Below are positions 9,482 to 18,645 of a DNA stretch of 64,000 nt, one piece after another. The stretch comes from an uncultured Flavobacteriaceae bacterium (GTDB lineage Bacteria; Bacteroidota; Bacteroidia; Flavobacteriales; Flavobacteriaceae). The notes below the pieces were generated by a model. It saw only the letters and a list, made by a program, of their open reading frames with translations, was not told the DNA's origin and did no database searches. Location: the NCBI GenBank assembly GCA_947493175.1, contig CANLQD010000009.1, forward strand, positions 62,001 to 126,000, in the 5' to 3' direction. Position 1 is the first letter of the stretch. The number at the start of each line of letters is the position of its first letter. The translations under genes and the position numbers were made by a program.

Positions 9482-11054
9482 CTTGCGTCCATCCATTATC
9501 GACCAACCTGTTGATATTCAACGGGTTTTCATCTTTTAATTCATCTGGCAATGCCGCTTTCGGCCAGTCTTGATAACTTAAAGGACGTACCCATCTTTTA
9601 ATGGAATGAATACCTACGGCGGTAAACCGACTGTCAGTTGAAGCGGGATATGGACCTCCATGCTGCATCGAAGGGCAAACCTCTACGCCTGTAGGCACCC
9701 CGTTAAAAATAAGGCGTCCTACCCGACTTCTTAACGCATCGATGATGCTCCCATATTTTTCCAAATCGACTGTATTCCCCAAAACAGTTCCGGTAAGTTG
9801 GCCTTCCAATTGTTTAAGGATCGATATTAGCTCACTCTCGTTCCCGCATTGGACTACCATCGAAAAAGGACCGAAGACTTCTCTGTGCAGGGTAGGGTTT
9901 TTTAAGAAGGTAGCACCGTCTACGGTAAGGACTTTTTGGGCACCAAAATTGGGTGCTATCTTATTTTCGTATGAAGCAGCCACGGTAACACCCGACTGTT
10001 CAGAAAGTTCAGCTTTTCCTTTTTCATAGTTCTGATGAATATTCGGATGCAACATACACATCGGGTCCAATTTTTCGATTTCGTTACCCAAGCTGTCTAT
10101 GAAGCTGTTTAAGGAAGGGCCCTTAATACCAAATATAAGTCCAGGATTGGTACAAAACTGACCTGCACCTAGCGTGATGGAGCCAGCATATGTTGCCGCC
10201 CACTCATCATTTTTTTGTTCCAAAGCAGTCGGAAGGGCAACTACCGGGTTCACACTTCCCATTTCAGCAAATACCGGTATCGGTTCTTCTCTTTTTGAGG
10301 CTAAATCGAACAGGGCGCGGCCACCACGGATACTCCCGGTAAAACCGACCGCCTTTACCTGCGGATGCTCGACTAGTTGAACACCAACCTCGATACCGCT
10401 ACTGTTCAAATTAGAGAAGACACCATTGGGCATCCCTGTTTTTTGGGCCGCTCTTACAATGGCCGAAGCAACCAACTCCCCAGTGCCTGCATGCATAGGA
10501 TGGCTTTTAACCACTACGGGGCAACCGGCAGCCAAGGCAGCAGCCGTATCCCCACCTGCCGTCGAATAGGCCAGAGGAAAGTTACTGGCGCCAAAGACCA
10601 CCACGGGTCCCAAGGGAACTAGCATTTTTCGTAAATCGGGTTTCGGAACTGGGGATCGATCAGGTATTCCGGTATCAATGGTAGCTTCGACCCAAGAACC
10701 TTCCTCGACCAAATTGGCAAAGGATCGCAATTGACCTACGGTTCTTCCTCGTTCTCCTTTAGCTCTTCCCTCGGGCAACCCTGTTTCCGAACAATACATT
10801 TGAACCAATTCCTCATCCAATGACAAAATTTCATCAGCTATGGCATTTAAGAAGGTTGCTTTCTTAACCCCAGAAATAGAACGATATTGTTCAAATGCTT
10901 CTGTTGCCAATTGAACGGCCTTGTCGACCTCCATTTCTGTCGCTTCTGTATAAACGGTTTCATTTTCAATATTCAACATAGGGTTGAACGTACGGTATGT
11001 GGTACTTCCTGTTGCCGAAGTTGTAAATCCGATGTAATTTTTTCCTGTTACCAT
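9471..11054 (-). CDS. 2,5-dioxovalerate (alpha-ketoglutarate semialdehyde) dehydrogenase
   Basis: Aldehyde dehydrogenase superfamily protein of 527 residues, the length of the NADP+-dependent ketoglutarate semialdehyde dehydrogenases. Catalytic residues are visible: Glu264 in VFAEMGSVNP and Cys301 in GAGQFCTNPG, and the oxyanion-hole Asn158 sits in FGASNFPLAYS. It oxidises ketoglutarate semialdehyde to 2-oxoglutarate, the last step of hydroxyproline degradation, and would also serve nonphosphorylative pentose or hexarate routes. It starts 25 bp after the stop of the deaminase gene and its 3' end overlaps the DUF885 gene. Confidence 0.9.
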   Translation of the reverse strand: MVTGKNYIGFTTSATGSTTYRTFNPMLNIENETVYTEATEMEVDKAVQLATEAFEQYRSISGVKKATFLNAIADEILSLDEELVQMYCSETGLPEGRAKGERGRTVGQLRSFANLVEEGSWVEATIDTGIPDRSPVPKPDLRKMLVPLGPVVVFGASNFPLAYSTAGGDTAAALAAGCPVVVKSHPMHAGTGELVASAIVRAAQKTGMPNGVFSNLNSSGIEVGVQLVEHPQVKAVGFTGSIRGGRALFDLASKREEPIPVFAEMGSVNPVVALPTALEQKNDEWAATYAGSITLGAGQFCTNPGLIFGIKGPSLNSFIDSLGNEIEKLDPMCMLHPNIHQNYEKGKAELSEQSGVTVAASYENKIAPNFGAQKVLTVDGATFLKNPTLHREVFGPFSMVVQCGNESELISILKQLEGQLTGTVLGNTVDLEKYGSIIDALRSRVGRLIFNGVPTGVEVCPSMQHGGPYPASTDSRFTAVGIHSIKRWVRPLSYQDWPKAALPDELKDENPLNINRLVDNGWTQDAL

Positions 11055-11079
11055 AGGTGCGTAATTTTAAATCTTTTAC

Positions 11080-12006
11080 TTATAAAGCGGTGCTTAACCC
11101 CTTGTATTCCGGAAGTTTCGGTCGTGTCCGAACTCCTTCATCAATAATGGCCTGAACCCTCGTTCGTTCTTTTCCTTGCAAAGGTAGCCTTGGAGGGCGC
11201 ACGTGTTCCGTACCAATACCGGTGGCGACCTCGGCAAGCTTAATGTTCTGAACCAATTGTGGACTGATGTCCAGTTCCAACAGGGGTAGAAACCATCGAT
11301 AAATATCAATCGCTTCTTGTGTTCTTCCTGCTTTGGCCAGCTCGTAAATGGCAACCGTCTCAGCGGGGAAAGCACAGACCAATCCGGCCACCCATCCATC
11401 AGCACCTATCAACAGACTCTCCAACGCTAGCGTGTCTACCCCACATAAAATCTTCAAGCGATTTCCAAAACGATTCCGAAGTCTTCCTATATTGGTAATA
11501 TCCCTCGTAGATTCCTTTACGGCCGTGATGGTATCGTGAGCTACCAATTCCTCGAACATGGCCACTGTTACCTCTATTTTGTAATCGACCGGGTTGTTGT
11601 AGATCATTATAGGGAGGTGGGTGTTTTTGGCAATCTCCTTAAAATAGGTAACGGTCTCCAAATCGGTAGATTTATACCGCATTGGCGGTAGTACCATCAA
11701 CGCATTTGCCCCTGCCAATTCTGCAAGATTTGCCGCTTCGATGGCATTCCGGGTAGACTGTTCGGCAATGGTCATGGTCACAGGTACCTGCCCTTGTGCC
11801 AACTGCACCGTTTCCTGGATCAACACCCTCTTTTCTTCGCTTTCAAGGGTACTGGCCTCTCCTAACGATCCTCCTAAAATAATTCCATGTACCCCAGCGT
11901 CCAACTGTGCCCGAATATTAGTTGCGAACATAGTCAAATCCAGGGTGTCGTCTGCTTTGAATTTTGTGGTTACAGCAGGCATAATCCCCTCCCAATGTAC
12001 TTTCAT
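11080..12006 (-). CDS. DHDPS-family lyase, probable 1-pyrroline-4-hydroxy-2-carboxylate deaminase
   Basis: Protein of 308 residues from ATG 12006; an in-frame ATG at 12057 would add 17 residues unlike the family. It is a dihydrodipicolinate synthase/N-acetylneuraminate lyase type (beta/alpha)8 barrel: GGSLGEASTLESEEK near the N-terminus, Tyr136 in MIYNNPVDY, and Schiff-base Lys164 in TAVKEST. In hydroxyproline operons this family member deaminates 1-pyrroline-4-hydroxy-2-carboxylate to ketoglutarate semialdehyde, which the next gene oxidises. An L-2-keto-3-deoxyarabonate dehydratase role would give the same product; the epimerase and D-amino-acid dehydrogenase in the operon favour the hydroxyproline reading. 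First gene of the operon, divergent from the AraC gene. Confidence 0.85.
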   Translation of the reverse strand: MKVHWEGIMPAVTTKFKADDTLDLTMFATNIRAQLDAGVHGIILGGSLGEASTLESEEKRVLIQETVQLAQGQVPVTMTIAEQSTRNAIEAANLAELAGANALMVLPPMRYKSTDLETVTYFKEIAKNTHLPIMIYNNPVDYKIEVTVAMFEELVAHDTITAVKESTRDITNIGRLRNRFGNRLKILCGVDTLALESLLIGADGWVAGLVCAFPAETVAIYELAKAGRTQEAIDIYRWFLPLLELDISPQLVQNIKLAEVATGIGTEHVRPPRLPLQGKERTRVQAIIDEGVRTRPKLPEYKGLSTAL

Positions 12007-12069
12007 AAAACAGTGGTTTTTCAAATTTACAACAAAAATAACCGTGTTTTGAATCAAAAAGTTAGATAC

Positions 12070-12099
12070 ATATTAACCACATTTGAGACTATATTAACC
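12070..12099. promoter_or_regulatory. Candidate AraC operator: two ATATTAACC direct repeats
   Basis: ATATTAACC occurs at 12070-12078 and again at 12091-12099, exactly 21 bp apart (two helical turns), in the 147-bp region between the divergent operon and AraC starts. Direct repeats on one face of the helix are the usual binding pattern of AraC-type regulators. Binding is inference. Confidence 0.5.
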
Positions 12100-12153
12100 T
12101 CTTTGTGTTATCAACATAAAATATTTTAACAAAATTGGCATATTTTTAATCTG

Positions 12154-13002
12154 ATGAAAGTAAAACCATTTAAAATTCCAAAATCTCCCGAAGATAAGCT
12201 GACCGTTCAAATAGATGAGGGTTCCCAATTTTACAACTCGCTACATGAACACCAAGAGGTACAGTTGAGCTACATCATAGCTGGCCATGGTACCTTAATT
12301 GTTTCAGATAGTATCCATAATTTTGATGCGGGTGATATTTTTATCATAGGTGGCCACATACCCCATCTTTTTCAGAGTGCGGCAACAAGCGCACACAATC
12401 GGATGATATCCATATTCTTTACAAAAGATGGGTTCGGAAGGTGTTTTTTTGAGCTTCCCGGGTTATTGGAAATAGGTCAATCGCTCGATTCCTTAGGGGG
12501 CGGACAACAAATTGTTTCCAAACAAAAGGCGATAGGAAACATGATGCTGAAGCTGCCAAAAGCCAGTAAGTTTGAGCAGCTTGTATACTTTTTAAAACTA
12601 CTGCAAAAGGTAAAAAAAGCCGAAAAAAAAGAGCTTACCGGCTTTATCTCCTCCAAAAAGATATCAATTTCCGAAGGAAAACGACTTCGTTTGGTATTTG
12701 ATTATGTCATGAAACACTTTTACAGAGAAATAACCCTGACACAGATATCGAACCTCGCACATATGACACCTCCTGCCTTTTGTAGGTTTTTTAAACAGCA
12801 CACCAATAAAACTTTTTTTGCATTTTTGATAGAACTGCGAATAGCGCATGCCTGCAAGCTTTTAATGCGGCCTGATAAATTGGCCATTGCCGAAATTTCG
12901 GAGCAATCGGGCTTTCAATCCGTATCAAATTTTAATAGAAAGTTCAAAAAAATAAAAAAAATGACCCCATCTGCTTACAAAAGTAACATGTTAAAACAGT
13001 GA
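12154..13002 (+). CDS. AraC family transcriptional regulator (cupin + HTH)
   Basis: Regulator of 282 residues. The N-terminal half is a cupin-like sensor domain (VQLSYIIAGHGTLIV, FDAGDIFIIGGHIPH). The C-terminal 100 residues carry the double helix-turn-helix of AraC/XylS proteins: ITLTQISNLAHMTPPAFCRFFKQHTNKTF followed by the second motif IAEISEQSGFQSVSNFNRKFKK and MTPSAYK. The gene is divergent from the hydroxyproline operon, so the likely ligand is hydroxyproline or a pathway intermediate. Candidate operator repeats lie in the shared intergenic region. Confidence 0.88.
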   Translation: MKVKPFKIPKSPEDKLTVQIDEGSQFYNSLHEHQEVQLSYIIAGHGTLIVSDSIHNFDAGDIFIIGGHIPHLFQSAATSAHNRMISIFFTKDGFGRCFFELPGLLEIGQSLDSLGGGQQIVSKQKAIGNMMLKLPKASKFEQLVYFLKLLQKVKKAEKKELTGFISSKKISISEGKRLRLVFDYVMKHFYREITLTQISNLAHMTPPAFCRFFKQHTNKTFFAFLIELRIAHACKLLMRPDKLAIAEISEQSGFQSVSNFNRKFKKIKKMTPSAYKSNMLKQ

Positions 13003-13035
13003 ACTCCTCTAACATATCTTTTAAACTTTACACTC

Positions 13036-14235
13036 TTAGTCCGCTATTCCAAACTTATATACACAATGAGAGCGATACGTTTCCTCGGGATTCAAAACAA
13101 CGGTAGGAAAACTCGGTTGATTGGGAGCATCGGGAAAATGTTGGGTCTCCAAACAAAAAGCACCACGAAATACATAAGGTTTTCCGCTTTTGCCGAAGGT
13201 CTTTCCATTGAGAAAATTACCCCCATAAAATTGTATGCCCGGTTCATTGGTGTATACCTCCATAGTACGGCCACTGCGAGCTTCCTCGGCCTTGGCCGCA
13301 AATACCAATCCCGCTTCATTTTTGGGTCCTGAATTCAATACAAAACAATGGTCATAGCCATTCCCCATTTGTAATTGCCGATTATTGCCTGAAAGATCTT
13401 GACCTATGGATTTGGCTTTCCTAAAGTCAAAAGGGGTTCCTGCTACAGGTTCGATATGACCGAAGGGAATGAGTTCTTCATCTACGGGCAAAAAATTATC
13501 GGCATTGATTGTGAGTATATGATCGGTAGTACTCCCGTTGCCTTCCCCCTTTAGATTAAAAAAGGAGTGGTGGGTAAGATTTATGATTGTTGTCATATCG
13601 GAAGTGGCTTCATAACTGATTTTTAATTCATTATCCTTGGTCAACCGATATATGACTCTAAGCTGTAGATTGCCTGGGTACCCTTCTTCCATATGCGGTG
13701 AAACCCTTGTAAACACCAGTTCGTTTTTTGTGTGCTTCGCTACATTCCAAACCACACTTTCAAATCCCTTTACACCGCCATGAATATGATTGTTACCGTT
13801 GTTGAGCGCCAGTTGATAGGTAGTATCTTTTAAGGTGAATTTGCCTTTCTTAATACGATTTCCATACCTTCCGATAACCGCCCCAAAATACTTTTCTTTG
13901 GCAGTTTGGTACGCATCGAGACTTTTGAATCCCAAAACGACATCGTCAAGTTTTCCTTTGCTATCAGGAACGTATAGACTAATAAGGCGTTGACCATAAT
14001 TTGTGAAAATTGCTTTCATCCCATTTTTATTGGAAAGCATATAGATACCAACGGAATCTGTATCAATCACCGTCTTAAAGGTCTCTGGAAGCAGATTGTT
14101 CGGCCAAGCCGTTCCTTTTTCCCTTGACGCAGTGCTTTTCGAGCTTGAACCAACATCTTTACAACCAATCCAAATTCCTGCAATTGTAAGGCAGAGGGCG
14201 ATAAACAGGTATCGTGATAGAGAAATTTTGTTCAT
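13036..14235 (-). CDS. Aldose 1-epimerase (galactose mutarotase), lipoprotein
   Basis: Mutarotase of 399 residues that interconverts alpha and beta anomers of aldoses. It has a lipoprotein signal (lipobox IWIGC, Cys25), so it acts in the envelope rather than the cytoplasm. GalM signatures: NGNNHIHGG (146-154), the catalytic His in INLTHHSFFNL (His222/223), and the catalytic Glu363 in FCLETQHFPDAPNQP. Length is normal for lipoprotein GalM forms. It converges with the AraC gene and has no sugar operon next to it; the SusC/D locus lies over 20 kb away. Confidence 0.88.
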   Translation of the reverse strand: MNKISLSRYLFIALCLTIAGIWIGCKDVGSSSKSTASREKGTAWPNNLLPETFKTVIDTDSVGIYMLSNKNGMKAIFTNYGQRLISLYVPDSKGKLDDVVLGFKSLDAYQTAKEKYFGAVIGRYGNRIKKGKFTLKDTTYQLALNNGNNHIHGGVKGFESVVWNVAKHTKNELVFTRVSPHMEEGYPGNLQLRVIYRLTKDNELKISYEATSDMTTIINLTHHSFFNLKGEGNGSTTDHILTINADNFLPVDEELIPFGHIEPVAGTPFDFRKAKSIGQDLSGNNRQLQMGNGYDHCFVLNSGPKNEAGLVFAAKAEEARSGRTMEVYTNEPGIQFYGGNFLNGKTFGKSGKPYVFRGAFCLETQHFPDAPNQPSFPTVVLNPEETYRSHCVYKFGIAD

Positions 14236-14410
14236 GTAACTTGACTAAGTGTTACCGGGAAGATAAGCAAAATTTAAGCACTGCCCCTTTTGGTGCATTT
14301 CCTCAATTACTGTGCTCGTTAGTAGGTAAATAGAATCTTGATTTTGCATGAAAACCCTAGCGCATTTTTCACTATTTTTACGAACTTTTAAGAACGATAA
14401 CCCTTTTTAA

Positions 14411-15973
14411 ATGAAGAAAATAGCAATACTTGTTTTAGGCTTGGCATTAAGCTGCAATTCCTCTCAAAAAATGGTCACCGATGTGGAATCGACCTCCGCA
14501 ACGACTGTAACTGGCGAAACATTTGCGGAAACGATTACCGAGGAAGATTTGAAAACCCATCTCTATACCTATGCTTCAGACGAATTTGAGGGAAGGGAAA
14601 CCGGAGAACCTGGCCAGAAAAAAGCAGTTGCCTATCTCAAGGAGCAATACGAAAAAATGGGTATTCCGGCAGCGAAGGGCGGCGGTGATTACTTCCAGAA
14701 AGTACCCTTGGAAATCGTTAAATTACCCACGGGATCTTTAGCGGTTAATAACACGTCATATGTATTAGGGGATGATTTTCTCACATTTTCATCGCACCAA
14801 AGCACCTACGACAACGTGGTTTATGTTGGTTATGGTATAGAGGAAGACACTTATTCAGATTATAAAGGAATCGATGTTCAAGGGAAGCTGATATTGGTAA
14901 AAGCGGGTGAGCCTACCAACGAAGATGGCACTTACACCCTATCGGGAAGCACGGAAGCCTCGGTATGGAGCAATATGTCCGAAGCTATTGACAAGCGGAG
15001 CGAACTGGCAAAAAGTAAAGGAGCTGTAGGTATGTTGTATTACGATGCAGCCAATTTTTCGCGTTTCAAGCGATACTTTGAATACATGAAACAGAACGAT
15101 AGCGGCCAAATGTCTCTTGAAGATCAGGACGACAAAGACTTTTTTCAATTATTCCTGACGGAAAAAATGGCCAAGGACCTCTTACCCGATATCTCGGCCG
15201 ACGACACTCCCAAAGCGATGGCGCAAGAGGTTCAAATCGACTTACAAGCGAAGAACGATAAAATAGATTCGGAAAATGTCGTAGCTGTTTTAAAGGGTGG
15301 GACCAAACCCGATGAGTATGTTGTTGTCTCTTCGCATCTAGACCACATTGGTATAACCGCAGATGGGCAAATCAACAACGGAGCCGATGATGATGGTTCG
15401 GGCACCGTGGCCCTTTTGGAGATTGCCCAAGCATTCAAGAAAGCTGCCGATGCAGGACAAAGACCGGACCGATCTATTGTTTTTCTTCACGTTACGGGAG
15501 AGGAAAAAGGACTATTGGGTTCGCGTTATTATACCGATGAGGAACCTTTGTTCCCGTTGGAGAAAACGGTTGCCAACCTGAATATAGATATGATCGGTAG
15601 AATCGATCCCAAAAGAGAGGGCGACCGCAACTACGTTTACCTTATCGGTTCGGATAAATTGAGCACCGATCTACATGAGCTTTCGGAAGAAGTAAACCAA
15701 AAATATACAAATATAGAACTAGATTACACCTATAACGACGAGAATGATCCAAATAGGTTCTATTATCGCAGCGACCACTACAACTTTGCAAAAAACAATA
15801 TACCTATCATATTTTATTTTAACGGCACCCACGACGATTACCACCGTCCTGGAGATACGCCGGATAAAATCAACTATGACCTGTTGCAAAACAGGACTCG
15901 CTTGGTTTTCTATACCGCTTGGGAAGTTGCCAACCGGGAGGAACGGGTCGTTGTCGACAAAGCGTCGAAATAA
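14411..15973 (+). CDS. Exported M28 family metallopeptidase with PA-like insert
   Basis: Protein of 520 residues with a lipoprotein-like N-terminus (LALSC, Cys15). Residues about 120-240 resemble a protease-associated domain (GYGIEEDTYSDYKGIDVQGKLILVKAG). The catalytic domain holds the M28 zinc-site set in order: SSHLDHIG (His309), NNGADDDGSG, GEEKGLLGS, NIDMIGRID, and RSDHYNFAKNNIPIIFYF, followed by HDDYHRPGDTPDK. These enzymes are aminopeptidases releasing N-terminal residues from extracellular peptides. Monocistronic, followed by a terminator hairpin. Confidence 0.9.
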   Translation: MKKIAILVLGLALSCNSSQKMVTDVESTSATTVTGETFAETITEEDLKTHLYTYASDEFEGRETGEPGQKKAVAYLKEQYEKMGIPAAKGGGDYFQKVPLEIVKLPTGSLAVNNTSYVLGDDFLTFSSHQSTYDNVVYVGYGIEEDTYSDYKGIDVQGKLILVKAGEPTNEDGTYTLSGSTEASVWSNMSEAIDKRSELAKSKGAVGMLYYDAANFSRFKRYFEYMKQNDSGQMSLEDQDDKDFFQLFLTEKMAKDLLPDISADDTPKAMAQEVQIDLQAKNDKIDSENVVAVLKGGTKPDEYVVVSSHLDHIGITADGQINNGADDDGSGTVALLEIAQAFKKAADAGQRPDRSIVFLHVTGEEKGLLGSRYYTDEEPLFPLEKTVANLNIDMIGRIDPKREGDRNYVYLIGSDKLSTDLHELSEEVNQKYTNIELDYTYNDENDPNRFYYRSDHYNFAKNNIPIIFYFNGTHDDYHRPGDTPDKINYDLLQNRTRLVFYTAWEVANREERVVVDKASK

Positions 15974-15999
15974 TTGCTTGTTTAGCTCAAAATAAAATG

Positions 16000-16033
16000 A
16001 ACCGCTCTGGAATAATACCACAGCGGTTTTTTT
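16000..16033 (+). terminator. Rho-independent terminator after the M28 peptidase gene
   Basis: AACCGCT (16000-16006) and TGG pair with CCA and AGCGGTT (16021-16027) across an AATAATA loop with one mismatch, followed by a run of T residues. Confidence 0.75.
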
Positions 16034-16189
16034 TACGGCGGTCGATATAGGTTGGAAAAGTATCGGTTCGCTGAAGTAGCTTCCAAATACTTAAACATGC
16101 TAAAAAGCAACATTGATTCAGACCAAGGCATGGTATATACCATCCATTTCATTATCTCTAAACCAATTGTCCGAATCAGTTATACCCAC

Positions 16190-16216
16190 AAAAAAACCCT
16201 ATCAAAAATGATAGGG
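16190..16216 (-). terminator. Terminator of the tRNA-His transcript
   Basis: Read on the minus strand, CCCTATCA and TGATAGGG (16209-16216 and 16198-16205) form an 8-bp stem with a three-base loop followed by seven T residues. It begins 12 bases downstream of the tRNA 3' end. Confidence 0.75.
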
Positions 16217-16228
16217 CCTGTACTTTTG

Positions 16229-16303
16229 GGTGGAAGACCGGTTTCGAACCGGCGACCTCTAGAACCACAATCTAGCGCTCTAACCAGCTGAGCTACAACC
16301 ACC
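16229..16303 (-). tRNA. tRNA-His (GTG anticodon)
   Basis: A full cloverleaf can be drawn on the minus strand: D-arm with GCTCAGCTGGTTAGAGC, anticodon stem CTAGA/TCTAG around loop TTGTGGT (anticodon GTG = 16266-16268), and T-arm GCCGG-TTCGAAA-CCGGT. The extra G-1 opposite C73, the His identity element, is encoded. CCA is not encoded. Positions 5-68 and 6-67 of the acceptor stem are T opposite T, two adjacent U.U pairs. Confidence 0.93.
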
Positions 16304-16548
16304 ATTTATAAGCGATGGCAAAGGTACTTTTTTTTGCCTGATCTTTCAAAATTATTGGGTGCTTATTTTTTGTCTGAAAAGAATCAATTCCTCGAAAAGT
16401 CAAAACTTCATTTCGTTGTAATTTTATGGGAAATATCGATGAAATACATGATTTTAACGTTCTAACACACAAAAATTGATCGTATACAACATTAATTACC
16501 ATGTATGCCACGCTTCGTTTACTTTAGACTGTCGCATTTAACACTGCC

Positions 16549-18645
16549 ATGTCCCAAACAAAACGTAACGATACAATACACAACTTCAAAAAGAAAGCAA
16601 GAGCAATAGCACTTCTGATGTTTTGCTTCTGCTCTACGACATTATTTGCACAGCAAGAAGACAAAGACAGCTTGCTACTCCTTTTGGAGCAAAGAAAAAT
16701 ATCACAAAGCTTCTCTACCAGGGACACGATTTATATCGACCTGCTGAACCAGTTGGCAAAAAGTCAACGCTTTTATAAAACCGATAGTCTTTTATTGCTT
16801 TCTAAACAAGCGTTATCAAGCAGTGAAGAAGCAAACTACGAACAAGGAAAGACTGAAGCTTTCTTAAATCTAGGAGACTTCTTTTCCGACAAGGGAAATT
16901 CAAAAAAAGCAATTTCCAACTACCAAACCGCCCTACAACTTGCAAAAACATTGAAGCGTCCAAAACTGCTACTCTCGGCCCAAAACAATCTGGCAGGTGA
17001 ATATGGCTATAAGGGCGATTATGCCAGTGCTTTAAACGGGTATTTAGAGGGGTTGGAAATGGCCGAAAAATATGAGGCCCATTTAATGCGATCGGTCATT
17101 ACCGAAAACATTGCCAATCTTTATGCATCCCAAAAGGATTTTGAACAAGCATTGTTCTTTTACAAAAAAGTAAAAAGAATTAACGAAACCTTGAATGATG
17201 AGATGAGTTCTGCGCAGACATTTGCGAACATGGCCTCGATCTATGCCGACATGGATAAATTAGAATATGCCATGTTCAACGTGAATAGTAGTATTTCAAT
17301 CTTTGAAAAGCACAATATCAAGGATTGGCTGGCCTACGCCTATGAAGTAAAAGGGAAGATTTACCTAAAACAGAAAAAATTCGATTGGGCGTTATTTTGG
17401 TATAACCAGAGCGAAATGTTACATGAGTCCCTTGAAGATGATCGTGCCGAAATTGACTTGCTCAATGGTATTGCCGAAACCTACCTAGGGCTTCAAAAAG
17501 ATAGTATCTCGCAACGGTACGCGATGAAGGCTTTTGAAATATCGAGCAAGATCAACTTTAAGGAGGGGCGGCAAAAATGTGCCAAGACCCTTTATAAAAT
17601 TCATAAGAACAAGAAAGATCATGCCACAGCACTCCAGTATCATGAACTTTACCAGCAACTATCGGATACCATCTCACGTATCGAAAACCAAAAAAGTCTT
17701 TCCCTTTTAAAGACCAAGTCCCAATACGAAAAGCAGAAAGCCGACCTTATTTTGGAGAATGAGAAACAATTGGCAACCCAAAGAAATTATGTGAATGCGG
17801 CCCTTGCCATTCTTTTGATTTTTATCGCGGTAACTTTTCTAGTGCATCGCAGTGAGAAAATCCAAAAAAAATTAAATGAGGAACTAAAAATTAAAACGGC
17901 CAGTCTCGAGGAGAACGAAAAAGAGCTAAAAAGCATCAATGCGACCAAAGATAAATTGTTCTCAATTGTGGCGCATGACCTTCGCGGACCCATTGGTGCC
18001 TTTCAAGGGTTACTAGGTCTTTTCAAAAGCGGGGAAATGAACAGAGATGAGTTTATGGACTTTATTCCAAAACTGGGGCAAGACATCGACCATATTTCCT
18101 TTACGCTGAACAATCTGCTTTCTTGGGGCCAAGCACAAATGAATGGTTTGATTACGAACCCAGCACTCGTTTCCCTAGATGGTTTGGTCGATCGTAATAT
18201 CAATTTGTTATGTGAGCTGGCCACCAAAAAGTCTATTAAGCTAGTAAACAGCCTATCTGAACATACCATGGCCTGGACAGACAGCGACCAAACAGATATT
18301 GTAATCCGAAACCTAATCAGTAATGCCATTAAATTCACACCCGCGAATGGTCTTGTAACCATTGCATCAATCGAAAAGAACGACCATTGGGAGGTTTCTA
18401 TAAGAGATACGGGCATTGGGATGGACAAAGAGACCCAGGAAAAAATATTTCAGAGTGATGCAAATTTCACAACCTATGGCACGGACAACGAAAAAGGTAC
18501 GGGACTTGGGTTATCACTTTGCAAGGAAATGGTAGAAAAGAACGGCGGTATGATCTGGGTAGACAGCATTCATCAAAAGGGAACTTGTTTTTACTTTACC
18601 GTACCGAAGGGAAAAAAGCAAAAACGCTACCAGAAGGCAAGTTAG
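16549..18645 (+). CDS. TPR-containing sensor histidine kinase
   Basis: Hybrid-free sensor kinase of 698 residues. Order: N-terminal signal segment (about 18-35, ending CSTTLFAQ), a long TPR-rich periplasmic region (about 60-380; e.g. AFLNLGDFFSDKGNSKKAISNYQTAL), one transmembrane helix (about 414-432), a coiled coil, a HisKA domain with phospho-acceptor His476 in FSIVAHDLRGPIGA, and HATPase with N box (RNLISNAIKF), DTGIGM and GTGLGLSL. No response regulator is adjacent, so its partner is elsewhere. The last four bases overlap tail-to-tail with the BshB1 gene. Confidence 0.9.
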   Translation: MSQTKRNDTIHNFKKKARAIALLMFCFCSTTLFAQQEDKDSLLLLLEQRKISQSFSTRDTIYIDLLNQLAKSQRFYKTDSLLLLSKQALSSSEEANYEQGKTEAFLNLGDFFSDKGNSKKAISNYQTALQLAKTLKRPKLLLSAQNNLAGEYGYKGDYASALNGYLEGLEMAEKYEAHLMRSVITENIANLYASQKDFEQALFFYKKVKRINETLNDEMSSAQTFANMASIYADMDKLEYAMFNVNSSISIFEKHNIKDWLAYAYEVKGKIYLKQKKFDWALFWYNQSEMLHESLEDDRAEIDLLNGIAETYLGLQKDSISQRYAMKAFEISSKINFKEGRQKCAKTLYKIHKNKKDHATALQYHELYQQLSDTISRIENQKSLSLLKTKSQYEKQKADLILENEKQLATQRNYVNAALAILLIFIAVTFLVHRSEKIQKKLNEELKIKTASLEENEKELKSINATKDKLFSIVAHDLRGPIGAFQGLLGLFKSGEMNRDEFMDFIPKLGQDIDHISFTLNNLLSWGQAQMNGLITNPALVSLDGLVDRNINLLCELATKKSIKLVNSLSEHTMAWTDSDQTDIVIRNLISNAIKFTPANGLVTIASIEKNDHWEVSIRDTGIGMDKETQEKIFQSDANFTTYGTDNEKGTGLGLSLCKEMVEKNGGMIWVDSIHQKGTCFYFTVPKGKKQKRYQKAS

